From Paramesorhizobium leguminum (GTDB lineage Bacteria > Pseudomonadota > Alphaproteobacteria > Rhizobiales > Rhizobiaceae), in contig NZ_QJTF01000004.1 of assembly GCF_003217235.1 (NCBI RefSeq), positions 124,001-188,000 of the forward strand: a DNA stretch of 64,000 bases. Direction: 5' to 3'. Below, one piece after another: positions 1 through 9,982 of the stretch (positions within the stretch are counted from its first letter, which is position 1; each line of letters begins with the position of its first letter). The position numbers and the translations under genes are program-made. The notes below the pieces were generated by a model. The model made no database searches and was not told the DNA's origin. It worked only from the letters and a program-made list of their open reading frames with translations.

Positions 1-218
1 AACGGGCGTGCGAAAAAGGCGATGGCGAAGGTGGCGAACGATTGAAGCAGCGCGGAATTGCCGTCGCTGGCCGGGAAGAAAAGATGCGGGAATACGATTA
101 CCGCAGCCGTGGCGTAAATGTAGAAATCGAAGAACTCGATGGTCGTGCCGATCATGCTCGCGGACAGGACACGGCGAGCGGAATTTATCGGCGGCGCAAG
201 TGTTTCAGCGACTGTCAT
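1..218 (-). CDS. MFS transporter, MHS family (5' end only)
   Basis: This is the first 72 codons of a minus-strand gene that runs off the left edge; the ATG is the complement of 216-218. The peptide begins with a short cytosolic tail and enters a first membrane segment containing GTTIEFFDFYIY. That resembles the N-terminal signature of the metabolite:H+ symporter branch of the major facilitator superfamily (ShiA/ProP/KgtP type). Members import small organic acids, shikimate, proline or betaine with protons across the inner membrane. The substrate cannot be told from this fragment. Family call is firm; specificity is unknown. Confidence 0.75.
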   Translation of the reverse strand, partial: MTVAETLAPPINSARRVLSASMIGTTIEFFDFYIYATAAVIVFPHLFFPASDGNSALLQSFATFAIAFFARP

Positions 219-586
219 CTTTCATACCCACTATTGTTTCTTCATATCCAATGGAGCGGGCCGTCGGGGGAGCCGAGAAAAAGCCCGATATAAGGCTTCT
301 TTAAGGCGGCTAGGTATGAAAGAAAAGGGATAATTCCTCTCTCCAGAAGAAATATAATTACGCCCCCGCGGCGCAGCGCTTCCACTACAGCGGCCAACCA
401 AGATAGCTAAAGGCGATGCGTAGTATTTTAATTGCCGTACTTGGAAACGTATCGGAACTTACATTAGGTTAAATCCAAATTTCATAGTTATTATTCTATT
501 ATAAACTCTATCGCCGTAATTTACTTGCGAGATTGCTCGTCTCAACTATCGTTTTTTCGGTATCTAATCTTTGCAGAGGATTTGGC
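219..586. other. Divergent intergenic region, AT-rich
   Basis: These 368 bases separate the divergent MFS and SH3-protein genes. The half nearest the SH3 gene is markedly AT-rich (about 470-520) and includes a TATAAA-like hexamer, but no convincing -35 partner is visible. No small ORF with a ribosome binding site and no clear RNA fold was found. It presumably holds both promoters. Confidence 0.4.
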
Positions 587-1132
587 ATGAAGTTACGTAG
601 CGGTATTTTTTCTGCGGTCCTTCTGTCGGCTGCACTGTTCTCGTCCGCTGCTCTGGCGGAGCTCGCCTATACGGTCGGATCGCTCAATGTCAGGACGGGG
701 CCGGGCCCGGGATATCCCCGCGTGGCGACATTGCCCGGCGGTTATGCGGTCGATATCCGCGCCTGCAGTGGCGCCTGGTGCCGTGTCAACGCGGCCGGCA
801 TTACCGGCTGGACATCCGCCCGTTATCTTTCCGTCGGCTCCGCTCCAACGCCTGTTGCCCCCAGCTATTCGACCAGCACCGTGATCATTGGCGGGGGCGA
901 TCCTTTCTGGGACGATGACGATGATGGTTTCTGGAGCCCCGGTCCGGGCTGGGGACCGCCGCCCTATTGGCATCGCCATCGCCCGTGGGGGCCAGGTCCC
1001 TTCTGGGGCGGCCCGCGCTGGCCGGCTGGGCCGCGTTGGGGACGTCCGAGCTTTGGCGGTCCCGGTCCAGCCTTTCCGCCCCCCTGGCGCGGCGGCGGCC
1101 CTAATACATCTTCGCCGGCAAGTCGCCGATAG
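587..1132 (+). CDS. Secreted bacterial SH3-domain protein with Gly/Pro/Trp-rich tail
   Basis: The preferred start is the ATG at 587, 6 bases after AGAGGA (575-580), giving 181 aa; an upstream start at 533 would add residues ahead of the signal peptide. Residues 1-23 are a Sec signal peptide ending ALA. A single bacterial SH3 (SH3b/YgiM-like) domain follows at about 25-83, with the family's LNVRTGPGPGYP motif and paired cysteines. The last 90 residues are low complexity, with an acidic WDDDDDGFW patch and then repeated Trp, Gly, Pro and Arg. SH3b domains often bind peptidoglycan, so a cell-wall-associated periplasmic role is inferred. A terminator follows. Confidence 0.7.
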   Translation: MKLRSGIFSAVLLSAALFSSAALAELAYTVGSLNVRTGPGPGYPRVATLPGGYAVDIRACSGAWCRVNAAGITGWTSARYLSVGSAPTPVAPSYSTSTVIIGGGDPFWDDDDDGFWSPGPGWGPPPYWHRHRPWGPGPFWGGPRWPAGPRWGRPSFGGPGPAFPPPWRGGGPNTSSPASRR

Positions 1133-1155
1133 GCCAATTCAATCGTCAAGAGATG

Positions 1156-1184
1156 AAATCCCGCCGGAAATGGCGGGATTTTTG
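1156..1184 (+). terminator. Rho-independent terminator after the SH3 protein gene
   Basis: An inverted repeat, AATCCCGCC / GGCGGGATT with a short loop, is followed by a T run. It lies 24 bases past the stop codon. Confidence 0.8.
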
Positions 1185-1372
1185 CATTTGTTTTTAGCTG
1201 GATGGTTCTTGACCAAAAGTCCGCGATTTTTCAGGGATCATGCTTTACCGCGATAATTAACAATTCATTGACGTAAAATCTCGGATTTTAAACGTGTGTT
1301 TTGCCGTCCTTTCACAGCTGTGCTATTGCGATTCATGTCCTTTGGGGGAGGGCCTTCTTGAATTCTTAAAGA

Positions 1373-3346
1373 GTGAGCCGAATTTTTTTGATGAGAGGAC
1401 CATTTCGAAAAATCGGCATTTTCGCGCTGCTTCTTACCGGGCAGGTTTCTCCGCTCGGCGTTTCTCCCGCCGCTGCATTCGATTTATTCGGCATCCACCT
1501 TTGGGGTGAGAAAAAAGAAACGGCCGACGCGTCGATCACCGACCCCAAGCGCTACAAGGTTCAGGTTGCTATCACCGGCAATGCGCGCAATCATGACGGC
1601 CGCGAAAGCGATGCCAAGGAAACGGTCGAAGGCGCTTCCAGCCTTGTCGCGGATGAGGACAAGCCCGTCTCCGGCGCGGCCGGGCTTCTCGCCAAGGCGA
1701 GGGGCGATTATCGCCGCATACTCCAGGCGCTTTATGGCGATGGCCGCTATGGCGGCACGATCAGCATCAAGGTGAACGGCCGCGAGGCGGCGGACATCCC
1801 CATTGATGCGGAATTGCCCAGCGAGTCAGCGGTGGTGATATCGGTTGATCCCGGTCCCCAGTTTCTTTTTGCGCGAACCAGCATCAGCGAGCTTGCCCCG
1901 CCGCCATCAGATCCGCGCGATGCGGTGAAATCGTCGGAAGACGAAGGCTTTGCACCGGGCAAGGTCGCCGTTTCCGGCACCATCGTCAAAGCCGAGCTTC
2001 TTGCCGTCGATGGCTGGCGCCGGCAAGGCTTCGCCAAGGCGAAAACCACGAAGGAAAGCGTCGTCGCCGATCATCGCAATGATTCGGTCGATGTCGATAT
2101 CGCAGTCGATCCCGGACGGCGCGCTCATTACGGTTCTGTGGCCGTCAAAGGCACCGAGCGCATGGACCCGCAATTCGTCGCGAGGCAGACGGGGCTGAAA
2201 CCGGGCGAGGTGTATAATCCGCGCGATATCGAGCGCGCCCGCAAACGGCTGAACCGGCTCGAAGTCTTCCGCGCCGCCACGATCACCGAAGCGGACGAAA
2301 TCGAACCGGACGGCACATTGCCCATGACGCTGACGGTGCAGGAGCGCCCATTGCGCCGTTTCGGCGTAGGCGGCAGCTATTCCACGCTTGATGGCGCCGG
2401 GCTCGAAACCTATTGGATGCATCGCAATTTGTTCGGCAAGGCGGAGCGGCTGCGTTTCGATGCGAAGGTCAGCGGCGTCGGATCGACGGACAAGAAAGCC
2501 TTCGACCCCAAGAATTATAGCTATCTCGCCGGCGTCACCTTTACCAAGCCCGGCATCTTCACGCCGGATACCGATTTCGTCTCCTCGCTCATCGCGGAGC
2601 AAGAGGTGCTGGACGCCTATACCCGGACGGCGATCACCGCGCAGGCAGGCTTGACCCATATCTTCAACGACGAGCTGAAGGGCCGCGCTTTCGCGACTGT
2701 TTCCCGCGCGCGTTTCGACGACGATTATTTCGGCAAGCGGGATTTCCTGACTGCCGGCGTGCTGGGTGGTCTCACCTATGACAGCCGCGACAAACCTGCG
2801 GACGCCACATCAGGCTATTTCCTCGAAGGGGTGGTTGAGCCATTCCACGAGTTCGAATACGGCAATTTCGCCGCCAAATTCACCGCCGAAGGCCGCACCT
2901 ATTACGGTTTCGGCGAAGATGACCGGGTCGTCCTGGCTGGACGCCTGAAACTCGGCGCGCTGGCTGGACCATCGGCTTCGGAACTGCCGCCCGACAAGCT
3001 GTTCTTCGCAGGTGGCGGCGGGTCGATTCGCGGTTATGCGTATCGCAATGTTGGCGTCGTCACATCGACCGGCGTGGTCATCGGCGGCCGCTCGCTGGTC
3101 GAGACATCGGCTGAAGTGCGCGCGCGGGTGACGGAGGATATCGGCATCGTCGGCTTTGTCGATGCCGGTTATGTGGGAGAGAACACGCTGCCCGACTTCT
3201 CGGAAGAGATGAGCATCGGCGTTGGCGGCGGCGTGCGTTATCAGACCGGCCTGGGGCCCATCCGCCTCGATGTGGCAGTTCCGCTGAACCGCCGCCATGG
3301 CGATCCGAGCGTGGCATTCTACGTTGGTATAGGACAGGCGTTTTGA
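1373..3346 (+). CDS. tamA: Outer membrane autotransporter assembly protein TamA
   Basis: TamA is an Omp85-family barrel that works with TamB to insert autotransporters and other proteins into the outer membrane. The 657-aa product has an N-terminal signal sequence, POTRA-like repeats at roughly 100-330, and a C-terminal 16-strand-type barrel at about 340-657. The barrel contains a GGGGSIRGY loop-6 motif (RGY is the Omp85 signature), and the protein ends in phenylalanine, as barrel substrates do. The GTG at 1373 gives the longest frame; the ATG at 1391 gives a cleaner signal peptide and is a real alternative. The stop overlaps the tamB start, indicating translational coupling. Confidence 0.88.
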   Translation: MSRIFLMRGPFRKIGIFALLLTGQVSPLGVSPAAAFDLFGIHLWGEKKETADASITDPKRYKVQVAITGNARNHDGRESDAKETVEGASSLVADEDKPVSGAAGLLAKARGDYRRILQALYGDGRYGGTISIKVNGREAADIPIDAELPSESAVVISVDPGPQFLFARTSISELAPPPSDPRDAVKSSEDEGFAPGKVAVSGTIVKAELLAVDGWRRQGFAKAKTTKESVVADHRNDSVDVDIAVDPGRRAHYGSVAVKGTERMDPQFVARQTGLKPGEVYNPRDIERARKRLNRLEVFRAATITEADEIEPDGTLPMTLTVQERPLRRFGVGGSYSTLDGAGLETYWMHRNLFGKAERLRFDAKVSGVGSTDKKAFDPKNYSYLAGVTFTKPGIFTPDTDFVSSLIAEQEVLDAYTRTAITAQAGLTHIFNDELKGRAFATVSRARFDDDYFGKRDFLTAGVLGGLTYDSRDKPADATSGYFLEGVVEPFHEFEYGNFAAKFTAEGRTYYGFGEDDRVVLAGRLKLGALAGPSASELPPDKLFFAGGGGSIRGYAYRNVGVVTSTGVVIGGRSLVETSAEVRARVTEDIGIVGFVDAGYVGENTLPDFSEEMSIGVGGGVRYQTGLGPIRLDVAVPLNRRHGDPSVAFYVGIGQAF

Positions 3347-6300
3347 CCAAGCTGCTCGCAATCCTCGCCTTTTTCCTCGCCGCTTTTCCAGCGTTCGCGC
3401 AGGAAAATGCGCCCGCTTTTCCGCAAGAAAATGCGGAAGAAGAGAAGTCGTATTTCCTCTCATTCGTGGAAAATCAGCTTTCCACGCCGAATCGCCGCAT
3501 CACCATTTCGGGCATTCAGGGTGCGCTTTCATCGGAGGCGACCATCGGCTCCATCACCGTCGCTGATCGCGAGGGCGTGTGGCTCAGCGTCACCAATGCG
3601 CGCATCGTCTGGAGCCGCGCGGCGCTTTTGACGGGACGGCTCAGCATCCAGACACTTGCCGCCGACCGCATAGACTTTACGCGCAAGCCTTTGCCGGATG
3701 AGAGCCTGCCCGCGCCGGAGACGAGCGGGTTCAGCCTGCCGGAACTGCCGCTCGCTATCAATCTCGACCAGTTGAACATCGCGCGTCTGACATTCGGCAA
3801 GGATGTCTTCGGGCTCGCCTCCGTGGTTTCCGCCGCAGGCAGGCTCAGGCTGGAGGATGGCTCGCTCGATACGGCGCTCGATATCCGGCGGCTCGACGGG
3901 CCGGGCGGCCAGCTCCATTTGACCGCCGCCTACGTCAAGAAGACGCGAAACCTCGATCTGAACTTTAAACTCGCTGAACCGGCAAATGGCATCGTCGCCA
4001 ATCTTCTGGAAATCGAAGGCCGCCCGCCCGTTGACCTGACGCTCGCCGGTTCGGGCCCGCTGGATGATATCGATCTCAATCTCGCGCTCGACGCCGCGCA
4101 AAAGCGTGTGCTGACGGGCCTCGTGACTTTGGACAAACAGGCTGGCGGTCTCGGCTTCCGTAGTGATTTTCGCGGGCCCATCGCGGTCCTCGTGCCACCT
4201 GCCTTCCGGGATTTCTTCGGCGCAGAGACGGTGCTTGCCGCCCATGGCCTCGTCAAGGATGCGGGCGGGGTGCGGATCGATGGCGTCGACCTGACCAGCG
4301 CGGCGTTGAATCTCACCGCCGCCGCCGAGACGGGCGCGGATGGGTTCCTCAATCGGCTGCGTGTCGATGCGCGGCTTGCCGATCCGGCTGGCAAAAAGGT
4401 GGTTCTGCCGGTGCCGGGCGGCCAGACGACGGTGGAGCGCGCGGCGCTGCATGTTGCCTTTGGCGACCGCCCCACCAATGACTGGACCGGCTCGCTCGAT
4501 ATAAACAACCTCGCCAGCGGTGATATCTCGGCAAGGGACATCGCGCTGAAAATGGGCGGCCTTGCGGAAAACCTTGAATTGCCCACGGCGCGGCATATCA
4601 CCTTCGATGTTGCCGGCAATGTTTCCGGGATTACCTCGCCGCGCGCCGATATCGCACAAGCGCTGGGCGACCGCATCACGCTTGCCGCTGATGGTGCATG
4701 GCAGGCCGGAACGCCGATACGTATAGCGAAGGCGGAGCTTGCCGGAAACGGCCTCAGCGTTGGCTTGAAAGGCGATATCAAGGATTACGCCTTCACCGGC
4801 AATACAAGCGTAAAGGCCGAAAGCATCGCGCCGTTCTCGCAGCTCGCCGGGCGCGACCTTGCTGGTCGTCTTGATTTGAACGCGGATGGCACGATCCATC
4901 CGCTTTCCGGCGCCTTCGATCTGGCGCTCGCCGGTAACGCCACCGGAATGCGCATCGGCAATGAGGTGGTGGACCGGATTATCGCCGGTGAAACTCAGCT
5001 GAGCGGCGGCGTCGCGCGTGATGAAAAGGGCATCACCGCCCGCAATTTCCGCATCGGCAACCCCCAGAGCGAAATCACCGCCAACGGCAACTTCTCCTCG
5101 AAATCGGCGGATTTCGATTTCGGCGTCGCCTTGGCCGATCTGGCGCTTCTTTCCGAAAAAGCGTCCGGCAAGCTGACCCTTAACGGCAGCGCAAAGGGGC
5201 AGGAGGACAAGATCGCGCTGGCGGTGAAAGCCGCCGTGCCGCAGGGAATGTTGGCCGGTCGCAAGCTCTCGGATGGGGCGGTCAATTTCAACGGTTCGCT
5301 GGACAAGGGCCAATTGAACGGCCAGATACAAGGGCTCGCTTTTCTCAATGGCGAGCGCGTCGATCTCTCCAGCTTGCTTAGCCTCGCCAATGGTGAAAAG
5401 CGCCTGAGCGACCTTTCGTTCAATGCCGGTGGTACGCGCATTTCCGGCGGTGTGACGCAGACGATCGATGGGCTCTATCAGGGCAAGCTGTCGCTTGACG
5501 CAACCGATATTTCCACCGCCGCTGCCCTGCTTTTGATCGAAGCGTCGGGCAAGGCGCAGGCCGATATCAGTCTTGACCACGCAGACGGACGCCAGAACGC
5601 CGATATCAACGCCACGATCCGTAATCTGAAGCTTGACGAAAACAGCATCGGCGCTGCGGATATCGCGGCGAACGCTCGCGATCTTTTCGGCGTTCCCGCA
5701 GCAAACGGCACGGTCACCGCACGCGATATGGTGATCGCCGGGCAGACAGTGGACAGTCTCGATGCCAAGGCGACGCAGGCCGGTTCGAAAACTGATTTCA
5801 CTGCCAATGCAAAGCTGAACAACGGAACGACCGCCGCTGTGGCAGGCGCGCTCGAGCCGCAAAATGGCGGCTATCTCCTCTCGCTCAATTCCGCCGATCT
5901 GCGGCAGGGCGCGCTGGCCGCCCGGCTCATTCAGCCCGCGAAGATTGATGTCAAAGGTTCGAATATTTCGCTTGGCGATATTCTCCTTGATGTCGGCGGC
6001 GGTCGGGTGAGCCTCAGCGGCGCCGTGGCGGATACGCTGGGCCTCTCGGTTGCGATCCGCGACCTGCCGCTGGCGATTGCCAATACGCTGCGGCCGGACT
6101 TGGAACTTGGCGGAACCGTCAATGGCACCGCAAGCATCACCGGAGCCCGTGCGAACCCAAACGCAACATTCGAACTGAGCGGCGCGGGTCTGGCCGCCAA
6201 GCCGCTGCGCGACAATGGCCTGAGCCCCCTCACGCTCCACGCGGCTGGGCGCTATGCCGACAAGGCGGTCGATCTCTCCTCCGCCACGATAGATGGCCCG

Positions 6301-7653
6301 CAGGGCTTCATGCTTTCGGCCAAGGGCCGCGTGCCGATTTCAGGTTCCGGGTTGGGGGTCGATGTGACCGGCAGCGTGCCGCTCGCGCTCGCCAACCGCT
6401 TCGTCGCCGATCGCGGCGCGCAAGCTTCCGGCACGCTGTCCTTGACCGCCAATGTTTCGGGCAGCGTCGACAAGCCTTCGGTTCGGGGCATGTTCTCGAC
6501 AAGCGGCGCGCGGTTCACCGATCCGGAAACCAATGTCCAGTTGCGCGATATCAACATCATGGGCAGCATGGACGGGCAGACGGTGACCATCCGCAATGCC
6601 GCCGCGGCGCTTTCCACCGGCGGCTCGATAGGCGCCAACGGCACGATCTCCATCGACCCGGCAGCCAATTTTCCGGCCGACATCCGCATCACCTTCAACC
6701 GCGCCCGTTATGCCGATGGTGATCTCATCGTGGCAACCGTCAATGGCGGCCTCGCCATCACCGGCCCGCTCGCGCGTGATCCGCTGATATCAGGCCGCAT
6801 CGATGTGGAGCGAGCGGAAATCTCCGTGCCGGAACAACTGGGCGGCGGTGCGGCCAATATCGATGTGAAGCATATCTTCACGCCACCAGCCGTGGAGCGC
6901 ACACTGGAGCGCGCCAAGGTTGATGGCCGCAAGGTTCCGAAGCCTACCGCCCGCCCGAGTGTTGTCCGCCTCGATGTGGAGGTCAACGCGCCGAACCGCA
7001 TCTTCGTGCGCGGGCGCGGGCTGGATGTCGAGCTTGGCGGCTCAGTGCGTCTGACGGGCCCCGTCACCAATATCCATCCCATCGGAGCTTTCACGCTCAC
7101 GCGCGGGCGTCTCGATCTGTTAAGCCAGCGCATCACCTTCGACGAAGGGCAGGTGACGCTGGTGGGCGACCTGAATCCGCAGCTCAATTTCGTCGCGCGG
7201 GCGCAGAAGAGCGATATCGTCGTCATTATCACAGTGACGGGTACGGTAGACGATCCGGCCATCGCCTTTTCCTCGCAGCCGGAGCTGCCGCAGGATGAGG
7301 TGCTGGCGCGGCTCATCTTCGACCGCTCGCTCAATGAGCTTTCGGCCTTCCAGATCGCCCAGCTCGCGGCGGCGGCGGCGGAGCTGGCGGGCGGCAAGAA
7401 CACCTCGCTTTTGGGCAGTCTCAGGCGTAGCACCGGCCTTGACGATCTCGATATCGTCACCGACACCAAGGGCAATGCCGGCGTCCGCGCCGGGCGTTAT
7501 ATTCGCGATAATGTTTATCTCGGCGTCGAAGCGGGAGCGAACGGCGACACCAAGGGTACGATCAATCTCGACATCACCAAGGATTTGAAAGCCAAGGGCG
7601 CGCTCGGCACCAGCGATTCCAGCATCGGGCTTTTCTATGAGAAGGATTATTGA
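3343..7653 (+). CDS. tamB: Translocation and assembly module subunit TamB (DUF490)
   Basis: TamB is a large inner-membrane-anchored, periplasm-spanning partner of TamA, also implicated in lipid transport to the outer membrane. It has 1436 aa, with a signal/anchor at residues 1-20 and then a long run of repetitive beta-rich segments of the AsmA/TamB type. The conserved C-terminal TamB (DUF490) domain covers about the last 350 residues. The best start is TTG at 3343, where TTGA overlaps the TamA stop; this is unusual but fits coupling. The length is typical of alphaproteobacterial TamB. Gene order tamA-tamB supports the call. Confidence 0.88.
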   Translation: MTKLLAILAFFLAAFPAFAQENAPAFPQENAEEEKSYFLSFVENQLSTPNRRITISGIQGALSSEATIGSITVADREGVWLSVTNARIVWSRAALLTGRLSIQTLAADRIDFTRKPLPDESLPAPETSGFSLPELPLAINLDQLNIARLTFGKDVFGLASVVSAAGRLRLEDGSLDTALDIRRLDGPGGQLHLTAAYVKKTRNLDLNFKLAEPANGIVANLLEIEGRPPVDLTLAGSGPLDDIDLNLALDAAQKRVLTGLVTLDKQAGGLGFRSDFRGPIAVLVPPAFRDFFGAETVLAAHGLVKDAGGVRIDGVDLTSAALNLTAAAETGADGFLNRLRVDARLADPAGKKVVLPVPGGQTTVERAALHVAFGDRPTNDWTGSLDINNLASGDISARDIALKMGGLAENLELPTARHITFDVAGNVSGITSPRADIAQALGDRITLAADGAWQAGTPIRIAKAELAGNGLSVGLKGDIKDYAFTGNTSVKAESIAPFSQLAGRDLAGRLDLNADGTIHPLSGAFDLALAGNATGMRIGNEVVDRIIAGETQLSGGVARDEKGITARNFRIGNPQSEITANGNFSSKSADFDFGVALADLALLSEKASGKLTLNGSAKGQEDKIALAVKAAVPQGMLAGRKLSDGAVNFNGSLDKGQLNGQIQGLAFLNGERVDLSSLLSLANGEKRLSDLSFNAGGTRISGGVTQTIDGLYQGKLSLDATDISTAAALLLIEASGKAQADISLDHADGRQNADINATIRNLKLDENSIGAADIAANARDLFGVPAANGTVTARDMVIAGQTVDSLDAKATQAGSKTDFTANAKLNNGTTAAVAGALEPQNGGYLLSLNSADLRQGALAARLIQPAKIDVKGSNISLGDILLDVGGGRVSLSGAVADTLGLSVAIRDLPLAIANTLRPDLELGGTVNGTASITGARANPNATFELSGAGLAAKPLRDNGLSPLTLHAAGRYADKAVDLSSATIDGPQGFMLSAKGRVPISGSGLGVDVTGSVPLALANRFVADRGAQASGTLSLTANVSGSVDKPSVRGMFSTSGARFTDPETNVQLRDINIMGSMDGQTVTIRNAAAALSTGGSIGANGTISIDPAANFPADIRITFNRARYADGDLIVATVNGGLAITGPLARDPLISGRIDVERAEISVPEQLGGGAANIDVKHIFTPPAVERTLERAKVDGRKVPKPTARPSVVRLDVEVNAPNRIFVRGRGLDVELGGSVRLTGPVTNIHPIGAFTLTRGRLDLLSQRITFDEGQVTLVGDLNPQLNFVARAQKSDIVVIITVTGTVDDPAIAFSSQPELPQDEVLARLIFDRSLNELSAFQIAQLAAAAAELAGGKNTSLLGSLRRSTGLDDLDIVTDTKGNAGVRAGRYIRDNVYLGVEAGANGDTKGTINLDITKDLKAKGALGTSDSSIGLFYEKDY

Positions 7654-7733
7654 ACGGATGCGCTCTTAACGCTTCATCAACCGTGATGTCGCATTGTCGC
7701 TCCATTCGTTGCAGTTGGGGCCGTCGAACATTC

Positions 7734-8444
7734 ATGTCGCATCAACCGGACCATTTGAACCGCCGGGCGTTCCTTCTCGGAGCCGGCGCGGTGACGCTAT
7801 CAGGCGCCGCGGGTTGTTCGCCGACTTTTGATATGTCGGGCTTCAACGTCGATTCAATGTCGACAGGGGCGATACGCCCGCAGATCAGTGTCGACAAGGC
7901 GGTCACCACGCCCGATGTCATGTATGCGGCGGTGCAGGAAGGGCCATATGCCCTGCCGGCCATTCCTTATGAGAAGGTGCCGAAACAGTTCCGCCGCCAG
8001 ATTGTTCCCGATCCGACGGGCGAGGCGCCCGGCACGATCGTTGTCAGGCTGAAGGAACGCTATCTCTATCTGGTGCAGCCGGGCGGCGATGCGATCCGCT
8101 ATGGCGTCGGCATCGGCAAGGCGGGCTTCCTGTGGTCGGGCCGCGCCAATATCCAGTACAAGAAACAATGGCCGCGCTGGACACCGCCGCCGGAAATGAT
8201 CCAGCGCAAGCCGGAACTGGTACAATACAAAGGCGGCATGGAGGGCGGTGTGCAAAACCCTCTCGGCGCGCGCGCGCTCTATATCTTCCGCGATGGCGTC
8301 GACACCGGCTACCGTATCCACGGCTCGCCGGAATGGTGGTCCATCGGCCAATCGATGTCATCCGGCTGCGTCCGTCTCATTAACCAGGATATCATCGATC
8401 TCTATAACCGGGTTCCGGGAAAAGCGACGGTGGTGGTGGGATGA
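7734..8444 (+). CDS. L,D-transpeptidase (YkuD/ErfK family), Tat-type lipoprotein signal
   Basis: YkuD enzymes form 3-3 peptidoglycan cross-links or attach outer membrane proteins to peptidoglycan, acting in the periplasm. From the ATG at 7734 the protein has 236 aa. The N-terminus carries RRAFLLGAGA (twin-arginine) running into LSGAAGC, a lipobox-like sequence. The catalytic signature is complete: H196 in HGSP and C212 in SSGCVRL. An earlier in-frame ATG at 7686 starts with nearly the same bases (ATGTCGCAT) but would bury the Tat signal. It lies 80 bases downstream of tamB on the same strand. The specific role (cross-linking or protein anchoring) cannot be told. Confidence 0.85.
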   Translation: MSHQPDHLNRRAFLLGAGAVTLSGAAGCSPTFDMSGFNVDSMSTGAIRPQISVDKAVTTPDVMYAAVQEGPYALPAIPYEKVPKQFRRQIVPDPTGEAPGTIVVRLKERYLYLVQPGGDAIRYGVGIGKAGFLWSGRANIQYKKQWPRWTPPPEMIQRKPELVQYKGGMEGGVQNPLGARALYIFRDGVDTGYRIHGSPEWWSIGQSMSSGCVRLINQDIIDLYNRVPGKATVVVG

Positions 8445-8448
8445 GCGC

Positions 8449-8545
8449 GCATGATCCCAAAAAGTTGCAGACTTTTTGGATAAGATCATGCGATTTAAAA
8501 TTCAATGATCCCAAAAAGTTGCAGACTTTTTGGATAAGATCATGC
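8449..8545. repeat. Two tandem copies of palindromic element family A
   Basis: Copies span about 8449-8491 and 8505-8545. Each reads GCATGATCC, then AAAAAGTTGCAGACTTTTT, then GGATAAGATCATGC, so each folds into a hairpin closed by CATGATC/GATCATG. The same element recurs at 25861-25904, 53075-53120 and, diverged, at 61976-62022. Here it sits between the convergent transpeptidase and cyclase genes and may terminate both. Confidence 0.85.
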
Positions 8546-8555
8546 GATTAAAAAC

Positions 8556-9728
8556 TCAGGCCGCGATCCCTTCGGCATAGGTGCGGTTTCGTCCGGCCTT
8601 CTTGGCGGCATACAGAATGCCGTCGGCGCGCTTCACAGCAGCCCACAGGTCGTCGTGTTTGCGGAAACCGGTAATACCGAAACTGCAGGTAATGATCTGT
8701 GTCGGGGCCACCTTTTCGAAATGCTGGCTCTGGACCGCCTTACGGATACGCTCCGCGAAGAGATAGGCGTTTTCCACGGTCATCCCCGCCAGGACGAGGA
8801 CAAACTCCTCGCCGCCGATACGGGCGACGAGATCGGTGGAGCGGATGGATTTTTTGAGGATCTGGGTGAAATGCGTCAGCACCGCATCGCCCACGGCATG
8901 GCCGTAAGTATCGTTGATGCTTTTGAAATAATCCAGATCGCAGACAATGACGCTGACCGCGGCGCGGTTGTTCCTTGCCAGAAGTTGCGGGAGATGGGTA
9001 TCCAGTCCCCTGCGGTTCAGCGCCCCCGTGAGGGGATCCGTATCGCGCTCGCCACGAAGCGCTGTAATAATATCGGCGCCGGAAATGGTGATCAATCCGA
9101 GCCCGATGGTTGCGCCAAGGAGGGTGACGGATCCCTTGCTCCAGATCCAGAAGCTGGTCGTGGTCAATTCCCTGAGGCGCTCGACAGGCGGCAGATGCTG
9201 GATCGCCGTTACCGACCCGATCGTCAGGGGTATGCTCACAAAGAATTGCAGGCCTAGCGCTACCACCAGCCAAAAGAGGATGCGGTCAGTAACCGTGCCG
9301 TGCCGCAGAAAATTGGCCCGCGCCGCAAGAAAAAGGAAAATCCCGCCCATCCCGAAATTAAGAAGATAGATCCGGGCGATCAGATTTCTGTCGATATAGT
9401 AAAAGTAGGAGAGGGGTACGAGGATAGCAAAAAAGACCCCCGCGTAAAATGCCGCCGGCAGGGTGCGGTTGGATCGGCCCAGGATGCCTTTGACAAGGAG
9501 AAGACACGCACCGATATAGAGCGAGCCCGAAATAATCGCATTATAGCCTGCGTCATCAGGCATATGGGCGAACTGCACGAGCATAGCCAGGCTGAAGGCG
9601 AGAAATGACGCCCCATAGGCCAACAGGAAATTATACCTGTGTTCGGTGAGGATGATTCGGCAAGCGCCCCAGATTCCCACGAACGCAAGGGCAAAGATGG
9701 CCAGCAATATGGGTGCGATGAATGTCAT
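8556..9728 (-). CDS. Membrane-anchored diguanylate cyclase (GGDEF)
   Basis: The product makes the second messenger c-di-GMP from two GTP. It has 390 aa: about six hydrophobic helices over residues 1-215, then a cytosolic GGDEF domain at about 235-390. The active site is GGEEF at 305-309, a functional variant. An RSTD motif at 296-299, five residues upstream, matches the inhibitory I-site (RxxD), so product feedback is expected. The ATG is the complement of 9726-9728. The membrane part has no recognised sensor domain. It stands alone, convergent with the transpeptidase gene. Confidence 0.88.
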   Translation of the reverse strand: MTFIAPILLAIFALAFVGIWGACRIILTEHRYNFLLAYGASFLAFSLAMLVQFAHMPDDAGYNAIISGSLYIGACLLLVKGILGRSNRTLPAAFYAGVFFAILVPLSYFYYIDRNLIARIYLLNFGMGGIFLFLAARANFLRHGTVTDRILFWLVVALGLQFFVSIPLTIGSVTAIQHLPPVERLRELTTTSFWIWSKGSVTLLGATIGLGLITISGADIITALRGERDTDPLTGALNRRGLDTHLPQLLARNNRAAVSVIVCDLDYFKSINDTYGHAVGDAVLTHFTQILKKSIRSTDLVARIGGEEFVLVLAGMTVENAYLFAERIRKAVQSQHFEKVAPTQIITCSFGITGFRKHDDLWAAVKRADGILYAAKKAGRNRTYAEGIAA

Positions 9729-9925
9729 CGTTTCACAAATACGAGAGACGGCATAAACGCCGCAAGACTATATTTGAAACTGAAATATGGATATTCTAAG
9801 CCCTACGGATTCCACCGGTAAAATTGATTGGAAATCATGAAAGGATTTCCACGCGAAATCTTATATAGGCTTTTCATGTTAGGACATTCAATAGCCGGCG
9901 ACTTCACGTTTCACTGTGCTGTCCG

Positions 9926-9962
9926 TAAAATTATGGCCGGAAGCACTGCTCCGGCCATAATT
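9926..9962 (-). terminator. Terminator downstream of dadA
   Basis: A perfect inverted repeat, TTATGGCCGG (9931-9940) and CCGGCCATAA (9951-9960) with a 10-base loop, lies 23 bases past the dadA stop. On the minus strand it is followed by TTTTAC, giving a short U tract. Confidence 0.75.
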
Positions 9963-9982
9963 ATTTCTCGCTTTGGTATCTG

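Noticed and set aside
3529-6240. A 903-aa open frame on the minus strand opposite tamB
   Set aside because: It is a by-product of high GC content; it has no ribosome site, domain or conserved motif, and tamB fully explains the region.
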